DNA of 49,888 bases, taken from assembly GCA_017528375.1 (NCBI GenBank), contig JAFXOY010000083.1, positions 1 to 49,888 of the forward strand. Reading direction: 5' to 3'. Each line of letters begins with the position of its first letter. The first letter of the stretch is position 1. Shown piece by piece: positions 27,977 through 36,730 of this stretch. Origin of the DNA: Clostridia bacterium. Lineage in GTDB: Bacteria > Bacillota > Clostridia > TANB77 > CAG-508. A model generated the notes under the pieces. It saw only the letters and a program-made list of their open reading frames with translations. It searched no databases and was not told the DNA's origin. The position numbers and the translations under genes are program-made.

Positions 27977-28366
27977 ATGAAAAAAGAAATAATTATTATA
28001 TTTTTTATTGTAATTACAATTATAGTTGCTCACGCAATAACGCAAATCTATACTCAAAATTTTTTTGATTCTGTATGTGAAGATTTAAGCAATATAGAAA
28101 ATAAACTATTTAGTGAAAGTCCTGATAGTGAGAAGTTAAAGAATGACATTAATAAAATTCAAGATAAGTGGAATAAAAAATATGATTATTTTGCCTGTTA
28201 TGTAGAACATGATGAGTTAGAAAAAGTAAAAACACAGTTAATCTCTATAGAAGCCAATATTAAAGTTGGAGATTATGATAAAGCTATAGATGAAGCTGAA
28301 AGATGTATATTTATTTTAAAACACATTGAAGAAAAAGATTCATTGAAAATTGTTAATATTTTTTAA
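27977..28366 (+). CDS. DUF4363 family protein
   Basis: 129 aa. A single N-terminal membrane anchor (IIIIFFIVITIIVAHAI, about 5-21) is followed by a helical extracytoplasmic domain of the pattern SxxLxxIENxLF..., with KWNKKYDYFACYVEHDELEKVKTQLISIEANIKVGDYDKAIDE-type helices, matching DUF4363. Function unknown. It is 2 nt downstream of the DUF421 gene and preceded by AAGGAG, so the two are translated from the same message. Confidence 0.78.
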   Translation: MKKEIIIIFFIVITIIVAHAITQIYTQNFFDSVCEDLSNIENKLFSESPDSEKLKNDINKIQDKWNKKYDYFACYVEHDELEKVKTQLISIEANIKVGDYDKAIDEAERCIFILKHIEEKDSLKIVNIF

Positions 28367-28437
28367 AAAAGCATTTATTTTTCTTTTTATATATAATATA
28401 ATAAAAGTATACACTAGTTACGAAAGGGGTATTAACC

Positions 28438-28953
28438 TTGTCAAAAGAAGATAAAGAGTTTGATTTAATTATTGAAGAAATTGTACAAAATCAAACTGTT
28501 CAAAGAATGAAAGAATTTAGACAACATTATGATACATCATGTTTTGAACATTGCAAAAATGTTGCATTTATTAGTTATAAAATATGTAAAAAATTAAATT
28601 TAGATTATAAATCTGCTGCTAGAGCAGGAATGTTACATGATTTATTCTTATATGATTGGAGAAAAAGGCAAGACGGAAGAAAAGGACTGCATGCTTTTAC
28701 ACACCCAAGAACAGCTTTAGAAAATTCCAAAAAAATATTTGAATTAAATGAAAAAGAAGAAGATATAATTTTAAAACATATGTGGCCGTTAACAGTTAAA
28801 TTACCTAAATATTCAGAAAGCTACATTGTTACTATAGCAGATAAATACTGTGCTTTAGGTGAGAGTTGTGGACACTATCTAGAAACTATCTTTTCTAAGA
28901 AAATATTAAAATTCGCATATGTATTTATAACTTTATTTCTTATTAGATTATAA
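28438..28953 (+). CDS. HD-domain phosphohydrolase
   Basis: 171 aa beginning at TTG 28438, chosen because AAAGGGG lies 8 nt upstream and the sequence is helical and charged from the first residue. HD-family ligands are visible: His in FEHCKNVAF, the HD dyad in GMLHDLFLYDW, a third His in HAFTHPRTALENS, and Asp in TIADKYCA. Such small HD proteins occur widely in Clostridia with unknown substrates. The last 25 residues are hydrophobic (FAYVFITLFLIRL) and may anchor it to the membrane. A terminator follows. Confidence 0.8.
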   Translation: MSKEDKEFDLIIEEIVQNQTVQRMKEFRQHYDTSCFEHCKNVAFISYKICKKLNLDYKSAARAGMLHDLFLYDWRKRQDGRKGLHAFTHPRTALENSKKIFELNEKEEDIILKHMWPLTVKLPKYSESYIVTIADKYCALGESCGHYLETIFSKKILKFAYVFITLFLIRL

Positions 28954-28968
28954 TAATTTTAAAAGATA

Positions 28969-28995
28969 AAAAGCAAAACTTTTGTTTTGCTTTTT
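28969..28995 (+). terminator. Terminator after the HD gene
   Basis: AAAAGCAAAAC (28969-28979) pairs with GTTTTGCTTTT (28984-28994), with T-run. It abuts the promoter of the next gene. Confidence 0.8.
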
Positions 28996-28996
28996 G

Positions 28997-29025
28997 TTGA
29001 CTGTGAGCGTTTACAATGATATAAT
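28997..29025 (+). promoter_or_regulatory. Sigma-A promoter for the coiled-coil gene and rlmN
   Basis: TTGACT (28997-29002) and TATAAT (29020-29025) with ideal 17-nt spacing, 34 nt before ATG 29060. Confidence 0.7.
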
Positions 29026-29059
29026 ATATACAACGATTTTGTTATAGAGGGGTGATGAT

Positions 29060-29308
29060 ATGCCAATATCTAAAATTTTTGAACCAACACTTGAACAACA
29101 AATCGCACAAATATATGGAAAAATTAATGAAATACAAATTAAACAGCAAGAAGAATTAGCATTATTACAAAAGAATCATGTTACATACATGAAAAAATTA
29201 GAAAAATTACAGGAATATAATAAAATTGCTGATATGACTAATCAAATATTTGAAAAAAGAGTATCAGAAATTGAAAATACTGTAAAACAAATTAATAAAA
29301 AGATATAA
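29060..29308 (+). CDS. Small coiled-coil protein of unknown function
   Basis: 82 aa. Almost the whole chain is predicted helical with heptad-like hydrophobics (EQQIAQIYGKINEIQIK..., ALLQKNHVTYMKKLEKL, IFEKRVSEIENTVKQINKKI), so a coiled-coil is likely. No family is recognised. It has its own near-consensus promoter and the site GAGGGGTG before ATG 29060, and lies 27 nt upstream of rlmN, probably on the same transcript. Codon use matches the surrounding genes, which supports it as a real gene. Confidence 0.7.
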   Translation: MPISKIFEPTLEQQIAQIYGKINEIQIKQQEELALLQKNHVTYMKKLEKLQEYNKIADMTNQIFEKRVSEIENTVKQINKKI

Positions 29309-29335
29309 AATGTAATAAAAGAAAAGAGTTGTATT

Positions 29336-30355
29336 ATGAAAAATATTAAAGATTATGATTTAAAAGATTTAGAATTAGAATTCGAAAATATGGGAGAGAA
29401 AAAATATAGAGCAGGTCAAATTTTTCATTGGCTATATGTAGAAAAAGTTAAAAGCTTTGATGAAATGACAAACTTATCTATAGAGCTAAGAGAAAAACTT
29501 AAAAAAAACTATACAATGTGCAATTATAATATACTAAGAAAACAAGAATCATCTGATGGAACAAAAAAATATTTATTTGATGTTTTAGATGGAAATGCTA
29601 TTGAAACAGTTTTAATGCAATATCATCATGGTAAAACAGTATGCGTATCAACTCAAATTGGATGTAAAATGGGATGTAAATTCTGTGCATCAACAGGAAT
29701 TCAATTTATTAGAAATCTTTCTGCTGGAGAAATTGTAGAGCAAATACTTGCAGTAGAACAAGATATAGGGGAAAACATTTCAAATATAGTATATATGGGA
29801 ATAGGAGAGCCTTTAGATAATTATGATAATGTTATAAAATCAATCAGAATTATGAATAATCAAAAAGGATTAAATATAGGAGCCCGTCATATAAGTGTAT
29901 CTACAAGCGGGCTAGTTCCTAAAATATATGACTTAGCCCAAGAAAACATTCCATGTACATTATCAATTTCATTACATGCTACAACTGATGAACAAAGAAG
30001 CAAAATGATGCCTGTAAATAATGCATATAACATTTCTCAATTATTGCAAGCATGTAAAGACTATATAAAAACAACTAACAGAAGAATTTCATTTGAATAT
30101 GCTTTAGCTAAAGATAATAATGACAATTTAGAAGATGCTAAACGACTTGTAAAATTATTAAAAGGTATGTTATGCCATGTAAATTTAATACCAATCAATA
30201 AAATTGAAAATGGAACATTTACAAAAAGCACAAATGAAAATATTATTAAATTCAGAGATTATCTAAATGATAATGGTATTGTTGCGACAATCAGAAGAGA
30301 ACTGGGTTCAGATATTGATGCTGCTTGTGGGCAATTAAGAAGAAAAAATCTTTGA
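29336..30355 (+). CDS. rlmN: Dual-specificity 23S rRNA/tRNA methyltransferase RlmN
   Basis: 339 aa radical SAM enzyme that methylates C2 of A2503 in 23S rRNA and A37 of some tRNAs. The 4Fe-4S cysteines are Cys110, Cys114 and Cys117 (CKMGCKFC), and the catalytic C-terminal Cys331 is in AACGQL. The SAM-binding GEPLDN motif is also present. In Firmicutes rlmN commonly precedes prpC-prkC-rsgA-rpe, exactly as here. The start ATG 29336 has GAAAAGAG upstream. A GGGGACGG palindrome follows and may end the transcript. Confidence 0.96.
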   Translation: MKNIKDYDLKDLELEFENMGEKKYRAGQIFHWLYVEKVKSFDEMTNLSIELREKLKKNYTMCNYNILRKQESSDGTKKYLFDVLDGNAIETVLMQYHHGKTVCVSTQIGCKMGCKFCASTGIQFIRNLSAGEIVEQILAVEQDIGENISNIVYMGIGEPLDNYDNVIKSIRIMNNQKGLNIGARHISVSTSGLVPKIYDLAQENIPCTLSISLHATTDEQRSKMMPVNNAYNISQLLQACKDYIKTTNRRISFEYALAKDNNDNLEDAKRLVKLLKGMLCHVNLIPINKIENGTFTKSTNENIIKFRDYLNDNGIVATIRRELGSDIDAACGQLRRKNL

Positions 30356-30363
30356 TTTTAATT

Positions 30364-30407
30364 GGGGACGGAGAAAATTTTAAATTTTTAAAATTTTCTC
30401 CGTCCCC
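30364..30407. repeat. GGGGACGG-type palindrome after rlmN
   Basis: GGGGACGGAGAAAATTTTAAA (30364-30384) pairs fully with TTTAAAATTTTCTCCGTCCCC (30387-30407). It is a simple, nearly perfect hairpin with no T-run of its own, lying in the 123-nt gap between rlmN and prpC. Confidence 0.85.
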
Positions 30408-30478
30408 ATTGTAAAAATAATTAAAATAATATAAAATATAATTGCAAAAATATAAATAAAATTTAAATAGGAGGATAT

Positions 30479-31204
30479 ATGAGAGCATTCGCAAAATCAG
30501 ATATAGGAAAATTACGTGATATGAATCAGGATAGTTTCTATATTTCAACTCCAGAAGATAAACTTCAATTATTTATAGTAGCCGACGGTATGGGAGGATA
30601 TAAAGGTGGAGAAATAGCTAGCAAATTAGCTGTTGAAACATCTAAGAATTATATAATAAATAATTTTGACTCAATAGAACATAATAGAGAAAGTATTTTA
30701 AATCTTGTAAAAAGTGCGATGGAATATGCAAATTTGGTAGTATTTGAAAAATCAAAGGAAATCCCAGAATTAGAAAATATGGGAACAACATTAGATATTT
30801 GCCTTGTAATACCAAATAAAGTATATATAGGACATGTTGGTGATAGTAGAGTATATAGAAAAAGAAAAGACTTTTTTAGAAAACTGACAACTGATCACAG
30901 TTATGTTCAAAAATTAGTATCAGACGGAACAATTACAAAAGAAGAGGCATATAACCATCCAAAGAAAAATATGTTAATAAAAGCATTAGGTTGTTCATCA
31001 CTTGTAGAACCAGATATAATGGTTAAAGGATTCTTAAAAGATGACGTATTGTTAATGTGTTCAGATGGACTAACAAATATGTTAAGAGATGAAGAAATAG
31101 TTGAAATAATTAATGAAAATCCAAATGAAGCTTGTAATAGACTAGTAGATAAAGCAAACGAAAAAGGTGGACTTGATAATATTACAGCCGTAATTATTTT
31201 ATAA
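30479..31204 (+). CDS. prpC: PP2C-family serine/threonine phosphatase PrpC/Stp1
   Basis: 241 aa, the standard length. Metal-binding motifs: MNQDSFYI, VADGMGGYKGGEIAS, GHVGDSRVYR, CSDGLTNML and GGLDNITAVII. It reverses PrkC phosphorylation of proteins involved in cell wall and translation. The ATG 30479 follows AGGAGG by 6 nt. It is 14 nt from prkC, and the two form the conserved phosphatase-kinase pair of Firmicutes. Confidence 0.95.
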   Translation: MRAFAKSDIGKLRDMNQDSFYISTPEDKLQLFIVADGMGGYKGGEIASKLAVETSKNYIINNFDSIEHNRESILNLVKSAMEYANLVVFEKSKEIPELENMGTTLDICLVIPNKVYIGHVGDSRVYRKRKDFFRKLTTDHSYVQKLVSDGTITKEEAYNHPKKNMLIKALGCSSLVEPDIMVKGFLKDDVLLMCSDGLTNMLRDEEIVEIINENPNEACNRLVDKANEKGGLDNITAVIIL

Positions 31205-31218
31205 GGAGAGAATTACAT

Positions 31219-33303
31219 ATGAATATAGAAGGTAGAATAATAGGTAATAGGTATGAAATAATCGAAAAAGTTGGTAGCGGCGGTATGGCTACTGTATATA
31301 AAGCAAGAGATACAATTCTTAACAGATATGTAGCTGTTAAAGTTTTAAGAGATGAGTTTACAACTGATGAAGAATTTATAAAAAGATTTAATACAGAAGC
31401 ACAATCAGCTGCAAGATTAACACATCCCAATATTGTATCAGTATTTGATGTTGGTCAAGAATATAACATATATTATATTGTAATGGAATTAATTCAAGGA
31501 AAGACATTAAAACAAATAATTTCAGAAGAAGGGGCTTTACCATGGAAATGGACAGTAAATATTGCAATTCAAATTTGTTCAGCATTAGAAATGGCTCATA
31601 GAAATGGTATAGTTCACAGAGATATAAAACCACATAATATAATAATTACAGAAGATGGAATAGCAAAGGTTACTGATTTCGGAATTGCAAAAGCAGTTTC
31701 AAATTCAACTATTACAGCATTCGGAACGACAATCGGATCAGTTCACTATTTCTCACCTGAACATGCAAGAGGCGGATATACAGATGCTAAATCTGACTTA
31801 TACTCATTAGGTGTTGTAATGTATGAAATGATAACAGGAAAAGTTCCTTTTGATGCTGATACTCCTGTTTCTGTTGCGTTGAAACACATGCAAGAAGAAC
31901 CAATAGAACCAATACAATTAAATTCAAAAGTACCACCTGCAGTTAATCAAATAATATTAAAAGCTATGAAAAAAGATACAGGACTACGTTATGCTTCAGC
32001 AACAGATATGATGAAAGATTTAAGTATGGCATTAAAAAATCCAACAGGAAATTTTGTACAAGAAAAAAATGCAGGAGACTTTACAAGAGTGATTCCTACA
32101 ATTTCTGAAAATATTGTAAGTGAAAATAAATATAGAAGTAATTCTAATAGAACATCTAAAGACACAAAAACTGAGGAAAAACCTAAAACTGGTCTTGCTA
32201 AATATTTAGAAGAAAATCCTAAAATGAAACCAGTTGTGTTTATAGGAATAGCATTAGGAATCATTATATTCTGTGCGCTTATATTTGTTGGAAGCTGGAA
32301 ACTTACAAGTAAAATACTAGGAATAGACTCATCAACATCTCAATCAGGAATTTCATTACCAGAAGTTACATCAATTTCAGTAGATGATGCTAAGAAAAAA
32401 CTTGAGGAACTTGGTGTTAAATATGAAATAGAAGAAGCTTATAGTAATGATGTTGAAGCTGGTAAAGTAATATCACAAAAACCTGGAGCAGGAACCAATT
32501 ATGATGCTGCAAAAAATAGTCCTGTAAAATTAGTTGTAAGTAAAGGTGTCAAAGTAGTTAAAATGCCTAAAATTAAAGGATTAACTTATGATGAAGCAGT
32601 AGAAGAATTAGAAAAATATGAATTGGTTGCTGAAAAAGTAGAAGAAACAAGCCAAACAGTTCAAGAAGGAATTGTAACAAAACAAGATGTAGCTGAAAAT
32701 CAAGATATAAATGCTGGAACAACAGTAAAAGTATATGTAAGTATAGGAACCGGACTTGCCAAAGTAACTGTACCATATGTAGTAGATTTAGATGTTGAAG
32801 AAGCAAAAAAACAATTGACTGAAAAGAAACTTGAAGTAAATGTAACATACCAAGAGGATACAAACAAATCTAATGGGGTAGTTTTAAAACAAAGTTTAGA
32901 TGTTGGAACAGTTGTTGAAGAAGGCAATGCTATAACAATAACTGTAAATAAAATTCAAGAATTAAAAGAAGGTACAATTAATATTAACGTAAAATCTATA
33001 ACAGGATACAAAGAAAAAACATCAGATACTTCAAAAACAAGTACAGAAAAAGATAAAAAAGAAGGAACACAATCAGCTACAACTGAAATTAATAAACCTA
33101 AAAATGTTACAGTAATGGTAAAAGTTGATGAAGAAAAAGTATACGAACAAAGTGTTCTGGAAAATGTAGAAAACTTGAATGTAACAATAAAAGCTAAAGG
33201 CGTTGTAAATATTAAAGTATATGTAAATGATGTTAGATATGCTAATGAACAAATGGATATGAATAGTAGTAATACAGTATTAAATGTTAAAGGTCAATAT
33301 TAA
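31219..33303 (+). CDS. prkC: PASTA-domain serine/threonine kinase PrkC/Stk1
   Basis: 694 aa. The N-terminal Hanks kinase domain has the P-loop GSGGMAT, Lys41 in VAVKVL, the catalytic HRDIKPHN and DFG. A single transmembrane helix (about 335-358) leads to three extracellular PASTA domains (each starting ..VxxxxxxxAxxxLexxg.), with sequences such as LPEVTSISVDDAKKKLEELG and MPKIKGLTYDEAVEELEKYE. A final 120-residue region rich in T, K and E follows the third PASTA repeat and is unlike the standard Bacillus form. It senses peptidoglycan fragments or lipid II. Next gene is rsgA. Confidence 0.95.
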   Translation: MNIEGRIIGNRYEIIEKVGSGGMATVYKARDTILNRYVAVKVLRDEFTTDEEFIKRFNTEAQSAARLTHPNIVSVFDVGQEYNIYYIVMELIQGKTLKQIISEEGALPWKWTVNIAIQICSALEMAHRNGIVHRDIKPHNIIITEDGIAKVTDFGIAKAVSNSTITAFGTTIGSVHYFSPEHARGGYTDAKSDLYSLGVVMYEMITGKVPFDADTPVSVALKHMQEEPIEPIQLNSKVPPAVNQIILKAMKKDTGLRYASATDMMKDLSMALKNPTGNFVQEKNAGDFTRVIPTISENIVSENKYRSNSNRTSKDTKTEEKPKTGLAKYLEENPKMKPVVFIGIALGIIIFCALIFVGSWKLTSKILGIDSSTSQSGISLPEVTSISVDDAKKKLEELGVKYEIEEAYSNDVEAGKVISQKPGAGTNYDAAKNSPVKLVVSKGVKVVKMPKIKGLTYDEAVEELEKYELVAEKVEETSQTVQEGIVTKQDVAENQDINAGTTVKVYVSIGTGLAKVTVPYVVDLDVEEAKKQLTEKKLEVNVTYQEDTNKSNGVVLKQSLDVGTVVEEGNAITITVNKIQELKEGTININVKSITGYKEKTSDTSKTSTEKDKKEGTQSATTEINKPKNVTVMVKVDEEKVYEQSVLENVENLNVTIKAKGVVNIKVYVNDVRYANEQMDMNSSNTVLNVKGQY

Positions 33304-33326
33304 TACTTAAAATTAAAGGAGAATGT

Positions 33327-34211
33327 ATGCCAAACGGATTAATAATCAGTAATATTTCTAATATGTATGAAGTAGAAAATATTGAAAATAAAGAAATAAT
33401 CAAATGTATTCCAAGAGGAAAATTCAAAAAAGACGAAATAACTCCAGTTGTAGGAGATACAGTTGTATTTGAATATCAACAAGATGGAACTGGGATTATA
33501 AATCTTATTAATGATAGAATTAATTATATAAAAAGGCCAAAAATGTCAAATATAACACAAATGATATTTGTTATATCAATGAAAATGCCAAAACCAGATT
33601 TGCTTTTATTGGATAAACAGCTTACATTTGCTGAATATAACAAAATCAAATCAGTAATTTGTTTAAACAAAATAGATTTGGAAGATGAAAATGTTATAAA
33701 TGAAATTGCTCAAATTTATAAAAATATTGGATACAAAGTTATTAAAACAAATGCTAAAACAGGCGAAGGTGTTGAAGAAGTTCGTAAGTGCTTAGAAAAC
33801 AATATAACAGCATTCTCTGGAAATTCTGGAGTTGGAAAATCAACATTAATTAACAATATTTTTAAAGACATATTAACATCAGAAGGTGAAGTAAGTAGCA
33901 AGAATAAAAGAGGAAAAAACACAACAACTTCAATAAAGTTATATAAAATAAATGATAAATCATATATTGCTGATACACCGGGATTTTCAACGTTTGACAT
34001 ATATGAAATTGAAAGCAAAGATTTAGCACATTATTTTATAGATTTATCAGAACATATTGAAAAGTGTGAATATGTAGGATGCACACATATAAAAGAAGAA
34101 AAATGTGGAATAAAAGAAGCTTTGGAAGAAGGTAAAATTTGTAAGCAAAGATATGAAGCATATTGTAAATTATATAATGAATTAAAAGAAAAGGAGCAAC
34201 ACAAATGGTAG
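33327..34211 (+). CDS. rsgA: Small ribosomal subunit GTPase RsgA
   Basis: 294 aa, circularly permuted GTPase that checks 30S maturation. An N-terminal OB fold (residues about 1-65) precedes G4 NKID, then G1 GNSGVGKST and G3 DTPGF in permuted order. The C-terminal zinc site is C..GCTHIKEEKC, with Cys and His ligands. It is 23 nt after prkC and overlaps rpe by 7 nt, in the order prpC-prkC-rsgA-rpe shared with Bacillus (where rsgA is yloQ). Confidence 0.95.
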   Translation: MPNGLIISNISNMYEVENIENKEIIKCIPRGKFKKDEITPVVGDTVVFEYQQDGTGIINLINDRINYIKRPKMSNITQMIFVISMKMPKPDLLLLDKQLTFAEYNKIKSVICLNKIDLEDENVINEIAQIYKNIGYKVIKTNAKTGEGVEEVRKCLENNITAFSGNSGVGKSTLINNIFKDILTSEGEVSSKNKRGKNTTTSIKLYKINDKSYIADTPGFSTFDIYEIESKDLAHYFIDLSEHIEKCEYVGCTHIKEEKCGIKEALEEGKICKQRYEAYCKLYNELKEKEQHKW

Positions 34212-34864
34212 AAGTATCAACATCATTGTTAAGTGTGGAAAAGGAAAAAATAATTAAAACTATTTATAATCTAGAAACAGCAAAAACAGATTATTTCCAT
34301 ATAGATGTTATGGATGGCGTTTTTGTTAAAGATGATACTACCGAGAAAATGTTAGAATACTGCGATTATTTAAGCAGTATTACAAATATACCATTGGATA
34401 TTCATTTAATGGTATCAGATGTACGTAAATATATTGATTTATTTTTACCCTACAATCCAAATATAATAACAATACATTACGAAGCAACAAAAGATAAGAA
34501 TGATTTAATCGATTTATTAGACTATATAAAAGAGAATAATTGCAAAGCAGGAATATCAATCAAACCTGATACAGATGTTTCAGAAATACTTGATGTTTTA
34601 AGTATAACTCATGTTGTTTTAGTAATGACTGTTGAACCAGGAAAAGGTGGACAAAAACTAATTCCGGAAACGTTAAATAAAATTAAGAAATTATCAGATT
34701 ATATTAAAGAAAAAGAATATGAAGTTTTAATAGAAGCTGATGGTGGAATAAATTTAGAGAATATAGAACAAGTTAAATCATCAGGAGCTGAAATAATTGT
34801 TTCTGGAACAGGAATAATTGCTTCAGAAAATTATAAAGATGTAATTGATAATATGAAAAAATAA
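34205..34864 (+). CDS. rpe: Ribulose-phosphate 3-epimerase
   Basis: 219 aa TIM barrel that interconverts ribulose-5-phosphate and xylulose-5-phosphate. Visible motifs: YFHIDVMDGVFV (metal His and Asp), DIHLMV (His), ITHVVLVMTVEPGKGGQK and IEADGGIN. The usual VNPGFGG is changed to VEPGKGG, a mild divergence in the phosphate/metal loop that keeps the GG. It overlaps the end of rsgA by 7 nt (AAGGAGCAACACAAATGG), so translation is coupled. Confidence 0.92.
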   Translation: MVEVSTSLLSVEKEKIIKTIYNLETAKTDYFHIDVMDGVFVKDDTTEKMLEYCDYLSSITNIPLDIHLMVSDVRKYIDLFLPYNPNIITIHYEATKDKNDLIDLLDYIKENNCKAGISIKPDTDVSEILDVLSITHVVLVMTVEPGKGGQKLIPETLNKIKKLSDYIKEKEYEVLIEADGGINLENIEQVKSSGAEIIVSGTGIIASENYKDVIDNMKK

Positions 34865-34870
34865 AGAAAA

Positions 34871-34906
34871 CGCTTTAAAACTTTGGTTAGTTTTAAAGCG
34901 CATTTT
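34871..34906. terminator. Bidirectional terminator between rpe and DUF4364 gene
   Basis: CGCTTTAAAACT (34871-34882) pairs with AGTTTTAAAGCG (34889-34900), with A-rich and T-rich outer sides. Confidence 0.85.
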
Positions 34907-35460
34907 TATTTATCTGCTTTAGTATCATGCAATAAATCTAATACTTTTGGATATATTTTTTCAGCGTTGTTTTTCCAATTATCTACGACTTCTTTTGCTT
35001 GCTCTCTTGAATAAGCAAATGTTTTAATTTCAAAAACAGTTTCATTATTTTCAACTATTTTACAGTTAATAATATAATTGTTTTCATTTTTTGGTGTGTA
35101 TTCAGCAATTATAGAATGTTCTTCTTCAACAGTTTCTAAAGTGCTTTTTAAATTTGTATCAATCTTAAGTTTAACAATACCTGGTAAAATGTCTAAAGTT
35201 AAATCTAAAGTGTTTTTTCCATGTTCTGTTAGTTCATACATTAGTTGATTCTCTTTTTCATAAGATACTACAAAATTTGTTTCTATCATATCTAGCAAAA
35301 ATTGTTGATAATAGAAATAGTTCATGTCTATGGCTGTTAATACTAATTTATATAAATTGTCGTTTGTGATTGGTTTGTGTGTTTGGTCTAGTATGTATAA
35401 AATTAATACTTTGTTTTCTGCTAGAGTTTCACTATCTGTGTTTATTTTCAAATTTTTCAT
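34906..35460 (-). CDS. DUF4364 family protein, probable winged-helix regulator
   Basis: 184 aa. The N-terminal half (residues about 10-75) has the pattern LAENKVLILYILDQ...TNDNLYKLVL...FYYQQFLLDMIETNFV and ELTEHGKNTL, a winged-helix layout typical of PadR/MarR-like regulators. The C-terminal half is a beta-rich domain (IINCKIVENNETVFEIKTFAYS). It matches DUF4364, a family frequent in Clostridia, of unknown target. The start at 35460 has AAGGAGATG upstream. It is transcribed away from element copy 2. Confidence 0.78.
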   Translation of the reverse strand: MKNLKINTDSETLAENKVLILYILDQTHKPITNDNLYKLVLTAIDMNYFYYQQFLLDMIETNFVVSYEKENQLMYELTEHGKNTLDLTLDILPGIVKLKIDTNLKSTLETVEEEHSIIAEYTPKNENNYIINCKIVENNETVFEIKTFAYSREQAKEVVDNWKNNAEKIYPKVLDLLHDTKADK

Positions 35461-35522
35461 CTCCTTGTTGGTTTGCTAGGTGGATTATAGCATGTTTTTT
35501 TGAAAAATTCAATATGTTTTTT

Positions 35523-35742
35523 GGGAACCGTCAAAATAATAAAAAATATAAATGACGGATAATATATTTAACTGCGTAGGCTTGCTGGCTCGTACTTGTC
35601 AAAAGGTAAAAGAAACTTTGAGTGTGAGAAATGTTTTTATAATCATTGTTTCTTTTACTTCTTTTGCCAATCTCGCCAAACTGCGCACCCTGTACTCCGT
35701 TTAAATATATTATCCGTCATTTATATTTTTTACTATTTTGAC
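35523..35742. repeat. Long palindromic element, copy 2
   Basis: Arms 35530-35571 and 35701-35742 pair over 42 nt with one mismatch. The core is the same bipartite sequence as copy 1: GGCTTGCTGGCTCGTACTTG at 35579-35598 and GCCAATCTCGCCAAACTGCG at 35665-35684. The arm next to the core differs fully from that in copy 1 yet is palindromic in both. The left end GGAACCGTC matches the end of copy 1. It fills the gap between DUF4364 and trmB; no coding region lies within it. Confidence 0.85.
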
Positions 35743-35833
35743 TAATCTACTGTTGGGTGTGTTGAATTTTTTTGAAAAATGGTGTAAAATGGTGGGAGAA
35801 AATTTTGGAAATTTTGAGGAAAGGAAGATTAAA

Positions 35834-36493
35834 ATGCGTATTAGGTTTAAGCCTTGGGCTAGGGGGGAATTGGAAGCTAGTAGCTTTTATATAGATAATC
35901 CTGAGGAGTATAAGGGAAAGTGGAGAGATTTATTTGGAAATGATAAGCCTTTGTATTTGGAACTTGGGTGTGGAAAAGGTGGATTTATTTCTCAAATTGC
36001 GTCTGAAAATCAAAATATTAATTTTGTTGCGATTGACATGGTTGATGCGATGTTGGGACTTGCTAAAAGAAATATTGAAAGTGTATATGCTGAGAAAAGT
36101 CTTCAGGTCAAAAATGTTTATTTAACAAGATTTGATATTGAAAGAATTTTATTGATTATGGATGATAAGGATAAGATTGATAGAATTTATATTAATTTTT
36201 GTAATCCATGGCCTCGTGGAAAACACAGAAAAAAGAGATTAACACATACAAGACAATTAGAAAAGTATAGACAATTTTTAAAAGACGGTGGGGAAATTTA
36301 TTTTAAAACAGATGATGATGGATTGTTTAATGATAGTCTATTATATTTTGAACAAGCAGGATTTGAGGTCTTAGATAAAACTTTTGATTTAGCAAATACT
36401 GAAGGCTTTTGGAATAATATTGAAACCGAACATGAGAAAATGTTTAAAGAACAAGGAATAAAAATTAAGGCTGCTAAAGTAAGAAAAAAATAA
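35834..36493 (+). CDS. trmB: tRNA (guanine-N7-)-methyltransferase TrmB
   Basis: 219 aa. SAM-binding motif ELGCGKGGF and the TrmB signature NFCNPWPRGKHRKKRLTH with the following FKTDDDGLF. It methylates N7 of G46 in tRNA. The start is ATG 35834 because GAGGAAAGGAAG lies just upstream and family members begin MRxRxKPWA; the frame is open back to 35738, but that part overlaps the arm of the palindromic element. A terminator follows. Confidence 0.95.
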   Translation: MRIRFKPWARGELEASSFYIDNPEEYKGKWRDLFGNDKPLYLELGCGKGGFISQIASENQNINFVAIDMVDAMLGLAKRNIESVYAEKSLQVKNVYLTRFDIERILLIMDDKDKIDRIYINFCNPWPRGKHRKKRLTHTRQLEKYRQFLKDGGEIYFKTDDDGLFNDSLLYFEQAGFEVLDKTFDLANTEGFWNNIETEHEKMFKEQGIKIKAAKVRKK

Positions 36494-36512
36494 AAAGAAA
36501 AAACATTAAAGG

Positions 36513-36561
36513 AATTCGCTTTATTAGACAAAAAAGTTTAATAAAGTGGGTTCTTTTTTTT
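36513..36561 (+). terminator. Terminator after trmB
   Basis: An imperfect hairpin, GAATTCGCTTTATTA with TAATAAAGTGGGTTC, followed by a run of eight T. The rest of the 237-nt gap before ftsE is AT-rich and carries only the ftsE promoter. Confidence 0.7.
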
Positions 36562-36663
36562 GTGAATTTTTTGTGAATTTTTAAAATATATCAAAAAGAT
36601 ATTAAATGCAGTAATAACTTACTTTTTGGAAGTTTTTTCATCAAAAAAAATCAAAATAACCTA

Positions 36664-36692
36664 TTGCAAATAAATTAGATTATTGGTATGAT
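36664..36692 (+). promoter_or_regulatory. Putative sigma-A promoter of the ftsEX operon
   Basis: TTGCAA (36664-36669) and TATGAT (36687-36692) with 17 nt spacing, 38 nt before ftsE. Confidence 0.6.
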
Positions 36693-36730
36693 TAATATGT
36701 GAAATTAGAATATATAAAGGAAGATAGATT

